Source: an uncultured Collinsella sp. | GTDB taxonomy: Bacteria > Actinomycetota > Coriobacteriia > Coriobacteriales > Coriobacteriaceae | Direction of reading: 5' to 3' | DNA length: 64,000 nucleotides | Assembly: GCA_900548255.1 (NCBI GenBank) | Contig: URKH01000002.1 | Coordinates: 1-64,000, forward strand | Part shown: in pieces, positions 8,031-18,100 of the stretch | Numbering within the stretch: the first letter of the stretch is position 1 | How the letters are laid out: each line of letters opens with the position of its first letter | Position numbers and translations under genes: made by a program | Notes under the pieces: model-generated | Database searches by the model: none | Told to the model about the DNA's origin: nothing | The model's input: only the letters and a program-made list of their open reading frames with translations

Positions 8031-10058
8031 CTACGGACGCTCGTCGGGAGCCAGGCGCTGCATCTTGCTCACGGCCTTAAACTTGGTGAACAGCGGCACG
8101 TACTCAAAGCTCACGTTGGAGTTCTCCAGGCCGTACCAGCGCGCAGGCGTGCCGGCGGCGCGGCGGATGATGTACTTGAGCGTGATGGCCGTACGCTCGC
8201 TGGGCTCCACGTCGCTTTCGGGCGCCAGCAGCTTGCGGATCATGACGAACTTAAACGTACCGATGTTGCCCGGGTCCTTGTAGACCGAGTAGTCGTGCGT
8301 CTGCGCCGGCAGCTCGCCGCTGGCAGCCAGGTCCTGAACAACCTGGCGCAGGTAAGCATTGACGCGCTGGTTGATCTTATAGCCCAGGTACAGATGCACG
8401 CGGAATACGTAGTCGGTGCCGAACGTCTCGACCGAGTAGGCAAAGGTATGCGGCTCGTCCATAGTCTCGACGTTCACGAACCACCAGGCACGAGCGCGCT
8501 TGGGGTGCTTGTCCAAAATCGAGTAGACGATATCGCGGTCGATATAGTCGGTGTTGGTGTCCTTGGTCAGGTACACGATATTGTCGCTCATGAGCTCGTA
8601 GCGGTCGTCGTCGCGCAGGCGCTTGAGCTGCGGCAGGTAGCTGCGCAGCGGCAGCAGCGTAAACTGGCGCTGCTCGACCGCCGTGCCGTTGTACCAGCAC
8701 ACCATGATGCCCATGATGAGCGCGGCCATAAGGATGGTGAAATAGCCGCCGTGGAAGAACTTGGTGAGCGAGCTCACAAAGAAGAAGCCCTCGAGCATAA
8801 GGAAGAAGGCGGCAAAGATCCACGGCGCGACCTTGAGATTGCGCTCCACGTGCAGATAGAAGAAGAGCAGCATTGTCGTGCACATCATGGTCAGGGTAAT
8901 GGCCAGGCCGTACGCGGCCTCCATGTGCGCCGAGTTCTGGAACAGCAGCACCACGACGACGCAGCCCACGAGCATGACGTTGTTGACCATGGGGATGTAG
9001 AGCTGGCCCTTGGTCTCGGCAGGATAGAAGACCTGCATATGCGGCATGAGGTCCAGGCGGCTGGCCTCGGACACCAGCGAGAATGCGCCAGTGATGAGCG
9101 CCTGCGAGGCGATGATGGCCGCGACGGTGGAAAGGCCGACGGCAAAGGGGCGCAGACCCGGGGCGAGCATCTGGTAGAAGGGGTTGAGGTCGGCGATACC
9201 CATGAGCTCCGGGTTGCCGGCGTTGTTGATAAGCCACGCGCCCTGGCCCATGTAGGACAGCAGCAGGCAGCACTTAACGAACGGCCAGGTGGCGTAGATG
9301 TTGCCGCGGCCCACATGGCCCATGTCGGAGTAGAGCGCCTCGGCACCGGTGGTAGCGAGGAAGCAGCTGCCCAAAATCATGATGCCCGCATGGTTGTTGG
9401 GGCTCAGCAGAAAAGCGATGCCCCGCAACGGGTTGAGGCACAGCAGCACCGCGGGATACTGGCAGACAAAGTACAGGCCCGTGCCGCCCAGGAACAAAAA
9501 CCACAGCGTCATGATGGGGCCGAAGGCGTGACCGATCTTGGCCGTGCCGATGCGCTGCACCAAGAAGAGCGCGATGATGATGGCAAGCGTGATGGCGACG
9601 ACACGACCCTGGTCGTCACCGAGCACGGCATGGACCGCCGGGATGGTGCGCAGGCCCTCGATGGCCGTGGTGACGGTAACGGCAGGCGTCAGGATGCCGT
9701 CGGCGAGGAGCGCCGCGCCGCCCAGCATGGCGGGGACGATGAGCCACTTGCCGCAGCGCTTGACCAAGCTGTACAGGGCAAAGATGCCGCCCTCGCCGTG
9801 GTTGTCGGCGCGCAGCGAGATCAGCACGTACTTGACGGTCGTCAGCAGCGTGACCGTCCACACGACAAGGGAGAGCGCGCCGAGCACAAACTCCTGCGTA
9901 ACGCTTCCGATGCCGCCGTTGCCGGCAACGAGCGCCTTGGTTACATACATGGGGCTGGTGCCGATATCGCCATACACCACGCCCAGCGTGACGAGCATCG
10001 CCGAGATGCTCACAGGAATCGCAGCGTGCGAGGCTACTTCCTTTGCCTTTTGTTCCAT
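8031..10058 (-). CDS. kup: Kup-type potassium uptake permease
   Basis: A 675-residue potassium/proton symporter of the KUP/HAK/KT family. The diagnostic GVVYGDIGTSPMY lies near residue 30 and LRADNHGEGGIFALY near 90. About twelve membrane helices follow, then a soluble C-terminal domain of roughly 200 residues. GGGAGGA lies nine bases before the ATG at 10056-10058. A TATAAT sits at 10094-10099 on this strand, so the leader is only about 30 bases, too short for a c-di-AMP riboswitch. It heads an operon with a small membrane protein, a KdpD-like kinase and a KdpE-like regulator, which suggests two-component control of this transporter. Confidence 0.92.
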   Translation of the reverse strand: MEQKAKEVASHAAIPVSISAMLVTLGVVYGDIGTSPMYVTKALVAGNGGIGSVTQEFVLGALSLVVWTVTLLTTVKYVLISLRADNHGEGGIFALYSLVKRCGKWLIVPAMLGGAALLADGILTPAVTVTTAIEGLRTIPAVHAVLGDDQGRVVAITLAIIIALFLVQRIGTAKIGHAFGPIMTLWFLFLGGTGLYFVCQYPAVLLCLNPLRGIAFLLSPNNHAGIMILGSCFLATTGAEALYSDMGHVGRGNIYATWPFVKCCLLLSYMGQGAWLINNAGNPELMGIADLNPFYQMLAPGLRPFAVGLSTVAAIIASQALITGAFSLVSEASRLDLMPHMQVFYPAETKGQLYIPMVNNVMLVGCVVVVLLFQNSAHMEAAYGLAITLTMMCTTMLLFFYLHVERNLKVAPWIFAAFFLMLEGFFFVSSLTKFFHGGYFTILMAALIMGIMVCWYNGTAVEQRQFTLLPLRSYLPQLKRLRDDDRYELMSDNIVYLTKDTNTDYIDRDIVYSILDKHPKRARAWWFVNVETMDEPHTFAYSVETFGTDYVFRVHLYLGYKINQRVNAYLRQVVQDLAASGELPAQTHDYSVYKDPGNIGTFKFVMIRKLLAPESDVEPSERTAITLKYIIRRAAGTPARWYGLENSNVSFEYVPLFTKFKAVSKMQRLAPDERP

Positions 10059-10184
10059 AAGCCGGTTTCCTCCCATTTTTAACGTTCGACGGGATTATAG
10101 GTAATCAGCCCATATTTTAATGGCACCGTTTTCCCAGCTAGATAAACATTTATGCGGCCTTTAGGCCACCGCGGTGATATGGAA

Positions 10185-10213
10185 TGCGACAAAGGGGCCG
10201 TTCCTTTGTCACA
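10185..10213 (-). terminator. Hairpin after the nitroreductase gene (TGTGACAAAGG family)
   Basis: Arms TGCGACAAAGG and CCTTTGTCACA with a 7-nt loop lie just past the stop codon of the gene at 10218. There is no strong T-run. A related sequence lies at 37084-37113, so this is also a repeat family. Confidence 0.5.
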
Positions 10214-10217
10214 TCCG

Positions 10218-11090
10218 TCATTTGCCGAGCCAGTTTTTGAACCACCACTCCATAGAGCGGCTCATCTCGGCCATAAAGGGGCTCGTGTGCTTACGGGTGT
10301 AGATGTCGATGACACGCTCGCCCACCTCGCGGGCATGCGGACGGAACATCGCGTCCATCTCGGCCACCTGCGCATCCATGGTCGCGGTATCGGCGCGGCA
10401 GTAGTGCTCCTCGTGCACCAGGTTCACCACGGGATGCGCGATTGCCGGGCGCTCCTTACGGGGCGTGCCGATGATGAGCATCGACAGCGGCATGGTATAG
10501 GCAGGCAAGTCCAGCAGTGCGGCAACTTCCTCGGCGTTCTCGACGATATCACCGATGTAGCAGCTCCCCAGCCCCAGGGCCTCGGCGGCAACCACGGCGT
10601 TTTGCGCAGCGATCACGGCATCCTGCGCCGCGATGGCAAAGTCGCCCAAACCCGGCGCGCGGCGGGGCGCCTTGCCCGTGCGTTCGACAAAATCGGGCTC
10701 AAAGCAGCCCACGTGCTCAAACAGATCGATCCACTTGGCATAATCGACCACAAATATAAGTGCCCAAGGCGCCTTGGCGATCATCGGCTGATGGTCGCAC
10801 AGATCGGCCAGGCGATCGAGCGTGGCCTGTTCGCGAATACTCACGATGGAATACATCATCATGGCGCCTGCCGACGGCGCGCGACTCGCCGCATGCAAGA
10901 TCGCCGCCCGCTGCTCGTCGGTCACCGCCACGGGACGGTCGTTGTCATCGCGCGCAAAAGCGCGCGTGGACGAACGGTGCTCCAAAATGTCCAGCACCGC
11001 GTTGCCCGTAGTCTCGACCGGATAGCCGTACGTATCCACGCCCGCAGCTCCGTCGCCGCCCATGTCCGCTTTGCAAACTTGCTCGCTCAT
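10218..11090 (-). CDS. Nitroreductase family protein
   Basis: A 290-residue FMN-dependent oxidoreductase of the nitroreductase superfamily. An N-terminal flavin-binding stretch contains LEHRSSTRAFARD and ASRAPSAGAMMM, and the central helix region has AAQNAVVAAEALGLGSCYIG, where the family contacts FMN. The C-terminal extension of about 70 residues (ending MEWWFKNWLGK) is longer than in the minimal family. It may reduce nitro compounds, quinones or flavins; the true substrate is unknown. It is monocistronic, lies upstream of kup on the same strand and is divergent from the LtaS-like gene. Confidence 0.85.
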   Translation of the reverse strand: MSEQVCKADMGGDGAAGVDTYGYPVETTGNAVLDILEHRSSTRAFARDDNDRPVAVTDEQRAAILHAASRAPSAGAMMMYSIVSIREQATLDRLADLCDHQPMIAKAPWALIFVVDYAKWIDLFEHVGCFEPDFVERTGKAPRRAPGLGDFAIAAQDAVIAAQNAVVAAEALGLGSCYIGDIVENAEEVAALLDLPAYTMPLSMLIIGTPRKERPAIAHPVVNLVHEEHYCRADTATMDAQVAEMDAMFRPHAREVGERVIDIYTRKHTSPFMAEMSRSMEWWFKNWLGK

Positions 11091-11304
11091 CGCCCTACCC
11101 TCGCCATTTCTTTAAGAAGCCTTTACGTTTCCGTGTAATTCCCGTCCATTATCGCGCAGGTCGCCACTACATTGCGCCACACCGCCACACGTGCGCGTTA
11201 ATATGGCTGGTTGTTGTGCGCAGCCACCAATTGCTGCGCATATCTTGGTAACAATCGGGTAAATCCCCGCTTTCGTAGGTTTTAAGTTTGTGAGGAGTCT
11301 CAGC

Positions 11305-13605
11305 ATGTTCGCTGCCGCCATCTCGCTCGTCGGTCTTGCGGCGACCGTCTACCTTGTCTTGCGCGAGGCCAAGGCCATTTGCGCAAAGTCGGGCACCGTT
11401 GCCAAAAGCGCTCTTGGGTGGAGCGTCGCCTTCGGCCTGTTCCAGCTCTTTTTGACCATTTGGGGCGCCATTGGCCTCGTCGCCCAAAACGAGCCGCTCG
11501 CCTTTGTGATGCTCATCCTGACCAATGCCATCCTCACCGGATGCGCTTGGGCAAGCATCGCCCGCGACCGCATCGCACCGCGCGTCTTTGCGTTCGCCTC
11601 GGCCGACGCTCCCGCCCCCACTGGCAAGCTCGCCCGCCTGCGCGGCGCCTTTGTGGGCAAACCGCTCGTCGCCGCCGTCCTGTGCCTGCTGCTCGCCGGC
11701 GTCTTTGCGCTGCTGGGCATGGAGGTCTCGTCCAACCACGACTTTACCTGGGTCTACCCCCTGTGCATCCTGCTCGAGTGGGCCATCATCACCGTGCTCA
11801 TGGTCGGCTTGTTCTTCCTATTCCAGCGCCACGGCGCAGCCCCCGCAGTCCTGGCCTTTGCCCTCTTTGTCCTGGGCATTGCCGAGTTCTTCGTCATCAC
11901 GTTTAAATCCATGCCCATCCAGCCGGGCGACCTTTCGGCCATCTCCACCGCCGCCGCGGTCGCCGGCAACGGCTACACCTTCTCCATCTCGCTGTTCTGC
12001 GTGCTGTCCATGGGCTTTACCGCCATCGCCATGCTGCTATGCGAGTACGCCGGCCTGGTGGCACCGCACCGTCAGAAGGGCGCCGCCAACGCCAAGCGCA
12101 TGCTGCTCACCAACCTGCTCGTGGCGGTGCTGTGCCTGGGCGGCGTGACCGCGCATGTCACGCTCATCGACTACTACAACACCCTCGGCATCACCGTCTA
12201 CACCTGGCGCCCGCTCGAGAGCTACTGGCGCGAGGGCTATCTGCCTGCCTTTATTAGTGCGGCGCAGTCCATCAAGCCGCCCAAACCCGCCGACTACTCC
12301 GTCGACGATGCCAAGGCCACGCTCAAAAAGTACGCCAAGGCCTACGACAAGTCCGACGCGGCCAAGAGCGACGAGCGCGCCGCCGCCCAGGAGCAGTTCG
12401 ACAGCGAGAAGCCCACGGTCATCGCCATCATGAACGAGACCTTCTCGGACCTGTCCATCTACCAGAACATGCGCGCCGGCTACGAGGGCCCGCAGTACTT
12501 TAAGAACCTGTCCAACTGCCTCAGCCGCGGCAAGCTCTACGTGAGTGCCTACGGCGGCGGCACCGCCAATACCGAGTTTGAGTTTATGACCGGCAACTCC
12601 ATGGCCAACCTGGGTTCGGGCGTGTACCCCTACACCATCTACAACATGGAGACGACCGGGAACCTGGCAGAGCAGTTCAAATCGCTCGGCTATTCCACCA
12701 CGGCCATGCACCCCAACCACGCCACCAACTGGAACCGCGAGAACGTCTATAAGGACTTTGGCTTTGACCAGTTCCTGTCCATCAACGATTTCCAGGGCGC
12801 CGATACCCTGCGCGGCATGGTGACCGACCAGGCTACCTACGACAAGATTCTGGAGCTGCTCGACCAGAACGCCGACCCGCAGTTCATCTTCGATGTGACC
12901 ATGCAGAACCACTCGGGCTACGACACGGGCCTGCTGCCAGCAGATAAGCAGATGCACCTCAACATCGACACGACCGATCTGGACGCCAAGACCGTCGAGG
13001 ACGGTACGCTCTCCGATGTCGACGAGTATGTCTCGTGCATCGAGCAGTCCGACCAGGCGCTGCGCTACTTCCTCAACGCCCTGAGCAAGCTCGACCGCAA
13101 AGTGGTCGTGGTGTTCTGGGGCGACCATCAGCCGTTCTTCCCGTCCAAGTTCAACGACAAGTGGTTTACCGGCGAGGATGATGCCACGCACCAGGAACGC
13201 CTGTGGCAGACCGACTACATCATTTGGGCTAACTACGACGTTGCCGGTTGCGACCAGACGAGTGAGACCGACGACCTGTCCACCAACTACCTGTCCACCC
13301 AGCTCATGCAGCTGATCGGCGCACCGCTGACCGACTACCAGAAAGCGCATATGACGCTGCGCGAGTCGCTGCCCGCCATCAACTCCGTGGGCTACGAGGA
13401 CGCCAGCCTGCGCTGGGCGCTCTCCTCCAACGTCACCGGTGACGACGCCGCTGCCGCAGCCGCCACCAAGGCGCGCGAGGATTACGCCAAGATGCAGTAT
13501 TACGAGATGTTCCGCGACGGCAAGAACGTCTACACCGAGCACTTCCAGACCGAGGCCAACGAGACCGACCCCAACCTGGCGCCGGGCACGACCAAGATCA
13601 AATAG
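11305..13605 (+). CDS. LTA-synthase-like sulfatase-fold phosphoglycerol transferase
   Basis: A 766-residue membrane enzyme. The first ~290 residues hold several transmembrane helices, and an extracellular alkaline-phosphatase/sulfatase domain follows. Metal and nucleophile positions of the LtaS family are visible: NETFSD near residue 377, a Thr in GGTANTEFEFMTGNS (about 418, matching the catalytic Thr region), QNHSGYD and FWGDHQPF (about 602). Such enzymes transfer glycerol phosphate from phosphatidylglycerol to build teichoic acid or decorate surface glycans. The ATG at 11305 follows GAGGAG by eight bases. Whether it polymerises or only primes or modifies cannot be told from sequence. Confidence 0.85.
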   Translation: MFAAAISLVGLAATVYLVLREAKAICAKSGTVAKSALGWSVAFGLFQLFLTIWGAIGLVAQNEPLAFVMLILTNAILTGCAWASIARDRIAPRVFAFASADAPAPTGKLARLRGAFVGKPLVAAVLCLLLAGVFALLGMEVSSNHDFTWVYPLCILLEWAIITVLMVGLFFLFQRHGAAPAVLAFALFVLGIAEFFVITFKSMPIQPGDLSAISTAAAVAGNGYTFSISLFCVLSMGFTAIAMLLCEYAGLVAPHRQKGAANAKRMLLTNLLVAVLCLGGVTAHVTLIDYYNTLGITVYTWRPLESYWREGYLPAFISAAQSIKPPKPADYSVDDAKATLKKYAKAYDKSDAAKSDERAAAQEQFDSEKPTVIAIMNETFSDLSIYQNMRAGYEGPQYFKNLSNCLSRGKLYVSAYGGGTANTEFEFMTGNSMANLGSGVYPYTIYNMETTGNLAEQFKSLGYSTTAMHPNHATNWNRENVYKDFGFDQFLSINDFQGADTLRGMVTDQATYDKILELLDQNADPQFIFDVTMQNHSGYDTGLLPADKQMHLNIDTTDLDAKTVEDGTLSDVDEYVSCIEQSDQALRYFLNALSKLDRKVVVVFWGDHQPFFPSKFNDKWFTGEDDATHQERLWQTDYIIWANYDVAGCDQTSETDDLSTNYLSTQLMQLIGAPLTDYQKAHMTLRESLPAINSVGYEDASLRWALSSNVTGDDAAAAAATKAREDYAKMQYYEMFRDGKNVYTEHFQTEANETDPNLAPGTTKIK

Positions 13606-13632
13606 CGACTAGCTGCGAGTTCATAACTGAAA

Positions 13633-13762
13633 CGTCTGTCCGGGTGGAGGCATATAAGGTTCCCTGCTCGGACAGTCCTGCGCAAGACGGAGGCCACATT
13701 AAGTGGCCTCCTTTGCGTGCGGAACTCGCGATGAACCTTATATGCCTCCGCCCGGACAGACG
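13633..13762. repeat. MITE-like palindromic element with 30-bp terminal inverted repeats
   Basis: Terminal arms at 13633-13662 and 13733-13762 match over 30 bp with one mismatch. Inside is a perfect hairpin (13689-13711, GGAGGCCAC, ATTAA, GTGGCCTCC). About 60 bp of the centre recurs almost unchanged at 61172-61230, where the outer arms have diverged. No coding capacity. It lies just after the LtaS-like gene and its central hairpin could end transcription. Confidence 0.8.
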
Positions 13763-13813
13763 CCTTGTTGTTGGAGCACGGCTTGTCATGGGGGCATCCG
13801 CTGAACATATATA

Positions 13814-13844
13814 AGACGAAGGCCACGTCATGTGGCCTTCGTCT
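13814..13844. terminator. Strong hairpin between convergent genes
   Basis: Perfect 13-bp stem (AGACGAAGGCCAC / GTGGCCTTCGTCT) with a 5-nt loop, placed between the ends of the LtaS-like gene and the SipW operon. There is no T-run on either side, so termination is an inference from position and stability. Confidence 0.5.
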
Positions 13845-13913
13845 TGCGCAGGACTGTAGAGCAGGGAACTTCGTGCCAGCCGCCCGGGAGGGCGTTGCGT
13901 TTAGAAGATGGAC

Positions 13914-14612
13914 CTAGTACTTATCCCTCCGGGACAAAAGAAGCGCGGCTATAAAAGCGATGACGGCAAGCGCCAGCAACACCAAAAGCAAAGCGAGCGT
14001 GTTGTCGCCCGTTGCCGCCAGACCAAGCAAGCCGGGCTTCTTGCTGCCAGCAGGTTGTACGGGGATCTTCTCGCCATCGTCTTCGGCGGTGATTTCCCAG
14101 CGAATTGCCTTGCTTGCGTCGGCAAGCTCGTTGCCCACCGACGTCGGGACACTTAGTTGCAAATTGAGCACCGTGCTGCCATCGTTCGTAAACGTTGCGA
14201 CCTGCGTGGGATAGGCGCACACACTGCCCGGCGTTCCCGTCTGGAGCCAACCGGCAGACGCATCGCCCACCGATGCCGTTAAGGTGATAGGCGACAACAG
14301 GCGTGCCGTCTCGCGATCGACAACGGCCCGCACAAACACGCGTACCTGGGACTTTACACCCGTGGCACGAACCTCAATCTGTTGCTCGCGCACATCGCCA
14401 GGCATTAGATCTTTAAAGGCTGGAAACAGATCGGGCTCCCCCAAGGCGCCCGTCTCCCCCGAGACCGTCAGCTGGCGCGCATTTCCGTCATAGACAATCG
14501 CGGGAGTATCGGCAAACGCGCGGGCAGGAACGGCGAGCGCGACCATGCAAAAAATGGCCGCGACCATGCAACGCAAGGAGCGCGCAACACCTTTGCGAAT
14601 CGAGAACGCCAT
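13914..14612 (-). CDS. Sortase-anchored, TasA-like surface protein (last gene of SipW operon)
   Basis: 232 residues with a secretory signal (about 1-34, ending PARAFA before DTPAIVYDG), a beta-rich domain and a cell-wall sorting signal. The body contains FPAFKDLMPGDVREQQIEVR, which resembles the 'MPGD ... V.N' strand of TasA/CalY fibre subunits. The C-terminus carries LAATGD (an LPXTG variant), a hydrophobic helix and the tail SRRDKY. It should be linked to peptidoglycan by a sortase not present in this window. GGAGGT precedes the ATG at 14610-14612, two bases after the previous stop. As the only anchored member of the operon it is the likely wall base for the other subunits. Confidence 0.72.
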   Translation of the reverse strand: MAFSIRKGVARSLRCMVAAIFCMVALAVPARAFADTPAIVYDGNARQLTVSGETGALGEPDLFPAFKDLMPGDVREQQIEVRATGVKSQVRVFVRAVVDRETARLLSPITLTASVGDASAGWLQTGTPGSVCAYPTQVATFTNDGSTVLNLQLSVPTSVGNELADASKAIRWEITAEDDGEKIPVQPAGSKKPGLLGLAATGDNTLALLLVLLALAVIAFIAALLLSRRDKY

Positions 14613-14614
14613 AC

Positions 14615-15187
14615 TTACGCACCTCCATGCGGCGGCACCAGCACGCCATCCTCGACCTTGCAGCCCCATGCATCGTGCACGGCCTCATCGGGCGTCGCCT
14701 GGATCGCCTGAGTGGAGATATCCACGACAAGATTGCGACCTTCGGTTGCCTTGAGCTCGGTAACTCTATTTATGAGCACGCCGGTTTCCGCGCCGGGAGC
14801 GACGGGCGACGTCCAGTAATAGAACCCGTCGCTCGCCTTAACCCAGTTATCAGCCGAGTTCGCGCCCGGGGCATCAGCCACGCTCCACGCAATCTCGTAG
14901 TTCGAGCCAGCTTGCGGCTCTTCCCACAGGCGAGCACCGCTCGTCGCATCTTGCCAGTAGATATCCACTGCAGCACGAATATAGGCGGGCGCAGTACCCG
15001 TGTTCTGCGCCTTGACATCGCTTTTCACATTGCCGTTGAGCGTTTCCTGAACCAATGGCGTCACCGATCCGATGCCGAACTGGTTGACCAGCACGCCCGT
15101 AACCGAAAGCCAGGCCAGCGTGCCTGCCGTACCGGCCAGAAGGATAACCCCCACCAGCAAGGCGATGATGCGCTTGCGCTTGGACAT
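14615..15187 (-). CDS. SipW-dependent-type signal peptide protein (minor fibre subunit)
   Basis: A 190-residue exported protein. The N-terminus has a basic start, a hydrophobic core and LAWLSVTGVLVNQFGIG, the arrangement cut by SipW-type peptidases. The mature part has alternating beta strands with QNTGTAPAYIRAAVDIYW, matching the 'N.G..PAY.R' strand common in TasA/CalY-like proteins, and ends without a membrane anchor (VPPHGGA). GAAGGAGGATTAGC precedes the ATG. It lies one base after the giant adhesin gene and two before the anchored protein gene. Likely a linker or minor pilin-like subunit; the role is inferred from the operon. Confidence 0.72.
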   Translation of the reverse strand: MSKRKRIIALLVGVILLAGTAGTLAWLSVTGVLVNQFGIGSVTPLVQETLNGNVKSDVKAQNTGTAPAYIRAAVDIYWQDATSGARLWEEPQAGSNYEIAWSVADAPGANSADNWVKASDGFYYWTSPVAPGAETGVLINRVTELKATEGRNLVVDISTQAIQATPDEAVHDAWGCKVEDGVLVPPHGGA

Positions 15188-15188
15188 G

Positions 15189-18100
15189 CTAATCCTCCTT
15201 CTTTGCTACGTTGTCGTTGCTCCAAACGTTATGGGCACGATCGCTGCCATCGATCCATTTGTCGTTCACACGCGTGTTCGTGCAGGTGAACGTGGCATCG
15301 TTCGCGCTCGATGCAGCGGAGATAGTCGCCTGCGCCTTATCGCCCGGCTGCTTGCCAGGGACGCCGATCTGGCTGCTGTAGCGCCATGCCCACGCTGAAT
15401 CCTCCTCGACGGTGTAGATACCCGCCGGGACCGCAAGCTCGATAGCGCCGGAGTACCAGGCGGAACCGTCCTTCAGCTGCGCATCCGATGACACCGTTAC
15501 CTCAACCGTGCGCTCCTCCAAGGCGTTGCCGTCCATGCCGGCCCGGGAAACCTTGAAGCGGAACGTCTTGCCCTTCGCCCAGCTATCCTGGGTTTGCTTG
15601 ACGATCTTGAGCGTATGCGTAGCGGCGAAATCGAACACCGCATTGCCATCGCTCTGAGTGCCGTCGCCCGTGAGCTTGTAGTCCAAACGATTCGTCAGCT
15701 CAAACGAGCCCTCGCCTGAACCCGAACTGTAAAGCGAGACATACTTCCCGTTGACAGGCGCAGGAGTCTGGCCAGGAAGACCATAGCCCACGCGGTCAAC
15801 GTGCACCGTCAGTTGCGTGCCCATGAAGGGCTTTGCAAAGCAAGCCTTGAACGGCGCCTTATCGCTCTTGTCATCTATCGTGTTCGCGGCATTGGGATCA
15901 AGCAACCACTTGAGCTGCCCGGTCACATTCTTAGGGCTCGCATCGTCCGATGTGTCGTTAGCGACGACCTTATACGTCACCGGATACAAATCCATGTTGG
16001 CTGTAACCGGTTTACCCTTGAAGTCGCTCCACGCCACAGCTTTGTCGCCATTAACCCACTGCCACTCCAAGAACAACTCCTTCAAGCTGCTATCCGCTCG
16101 CTCGCCCAGGAATGCGACGATTGCGGAGTAGGCTTCGGGATCGTAGGCCACTTCCTTTGGCTCCATGACGGGTTCACCCTTGTCGTCATAGACCGGGTTG
16201 CCGTTCTCGTCCATCTTGGGCACCTTAACTGTCTGAACAAAGCCGGCATTGCCATCCTGGCCACGCAGAACACTCGTATCGTTCGGGTCTACCGTAGCGG
16301 TGTAGATGACGTTGCCTTCGGTGTCGTGATAGCGCACTTTAAGCGGCGTCTTCTTGTACACCGCAGTGTAGGTCACGCTCTCAAAGGGCTCGCTGCCCTC
16401 GAGGGGATACTTCTCATCGTCAGTCATCAGGGTGTACTGCCCGTCATTGACATAATCGCGCGACCAGCCGACAAAGTCGTACTTGGTGCCGTCAGTGCCC
16501 TCAACCTCCTCGGCGGCCTTGACCTCAAGAGAAATCTGGTCGCCGGAATCAGTGCGGCCGAGGCTACAGACAAGATCGGGATTCGCAAGTTTAGAGTCAA
16601 TGTTCGATTGAACGGTAACCAGGCTGGGACGGTAGACCGGGTACAGCTCCATGGGGGCCTTGACCACGGTAGAAGCACTCACCATACGGATGCCCTCTGA
16701 CCAAGCGACATAGCCCTTGCCAGGTGCCGGCTCGGCTTCCGTCCAGCCCACGAAGACGTTGAACTTGCCTGTATCCGCATCGATAGTGCTGACGTCATAA
16801 GTAGGCTTCGGGATGCCGCCATTAAGGTTGCCGAGCATATCGTCTTGCTGAGCAACTTTGCCGTCCACATCCGTGGCATTGAGGTGGTACACAACCGCCA
16901 ACGGCGAATAGTACGCCACGAATGTATAGGCTCCGCCAGGTTCCACCGGATAAGAGCAAGTACCATGCTCCACATCGTAGGGAAGCGTCTTGATCTCGCC
17001 GTTCGGAAGCTCGATCTCAACCTTCTGCAACTTATACAGCTCACCGCCTGCTTTATAAACCGGCGTCGTAACGTCAGGGGTCACCGTTGCCGTAGCAGGA
17101 TTGGTGTCCGCGTTGATAACGGGAGCGATGTTGTAGCTAGGCACATTGACCTTGTCCGTACCCTCAAAACCTGCGCGATGCAGGTTGGTGGTGTAGCTGA
17201 CGTCGTACTTTGCGTAGACGGGATAGGCATCCTGCCACTGGGTGACCTTGGACTCGTCGGTCGCCAGATACGGCTCTGCCTTATCCGGATCACTCGTCAC
17301 ATAGGAGTCGCCGGCGACGTCGTAGATATACTTCCAGACGTCAGAATCCTTCTGAACCTCGGCGGTCGAAATCCAGCCCAGGAACTTATAGCCAGGCACG
17401 GCCATGTCGGCATCGGTCGGAGAGGCTTCGAGTGTCAGACTGGGATTGACGTCACCATCCTTTCCGTCGTAGGGCCTTGTATTAACCGTCCTATCCTTAT
17501 AGAGATGCGGATAGCAATACAGGAACGTCGGATCTTTACCTTCCGCCGTTTTCTGCTGAAGCAAGCTGCTTTCATAGCGTCGAGTAGCAGCCTGCTTTAC
17601 GTTGCCATCCTTGTCATAGAAGTTGACGTCCGTGGTCACCATGGCGCGGACATAATATTGCTCTGTCGTTAAAACAGCACTCGAAAAAGGATTCTCTATA
17701 TACGTCCAAGAACCGTCGTCGGGTCTTTCGAGCGTCCAAAAACTGAAGTGGTACCTATCATGTGCGGGGGAAAATTGAACTTTAATACTTGACGCTTTCC
17801 ACTCATCACTCAGTTTACCGGCTCCTGGAAAATCAGTGTCGGCAATCATATCCTTGATAGTATTTGCGCCAGTGTCGTTACGCACATTATGCGAGTAGGC
17901 GTTAATAGGCGCAACGATTCGCGTCGCATCAGAGAGAACCGTAGTGCACTTATCCGCTGGATTCTTATCATCGTGTAACACGTGAGCGGAATCATCCGTA
18001 CCAGCACCCCAATGGACAATGTTTTCACGAACATATGTCGCGCCAACGTTTTCCTCAAAGGGCGACTTGTACTTATTCCAAACCGAGCAGAGGAGCTTGC

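Noticed and set aside
7905..10082. A 725-codon open frame on the plus strand
   Set aside because: Antisense shadow of kup with biased composition (His, Arg, Asp, Gln); no motifs.
10059..10217. c-di-AMP riboswitch ahead of kup
   Set aside because: A TATAAT at 10094-10099 leaves a leader of about 30 bases, too short for the ydaO class, and no matching core is visible.
12037..13542. A 501-codon open frame on the minus strand
   Set aside because: Antisense to the sulfatase domain of the LtaS-like gene; no ribosome site or known domain.
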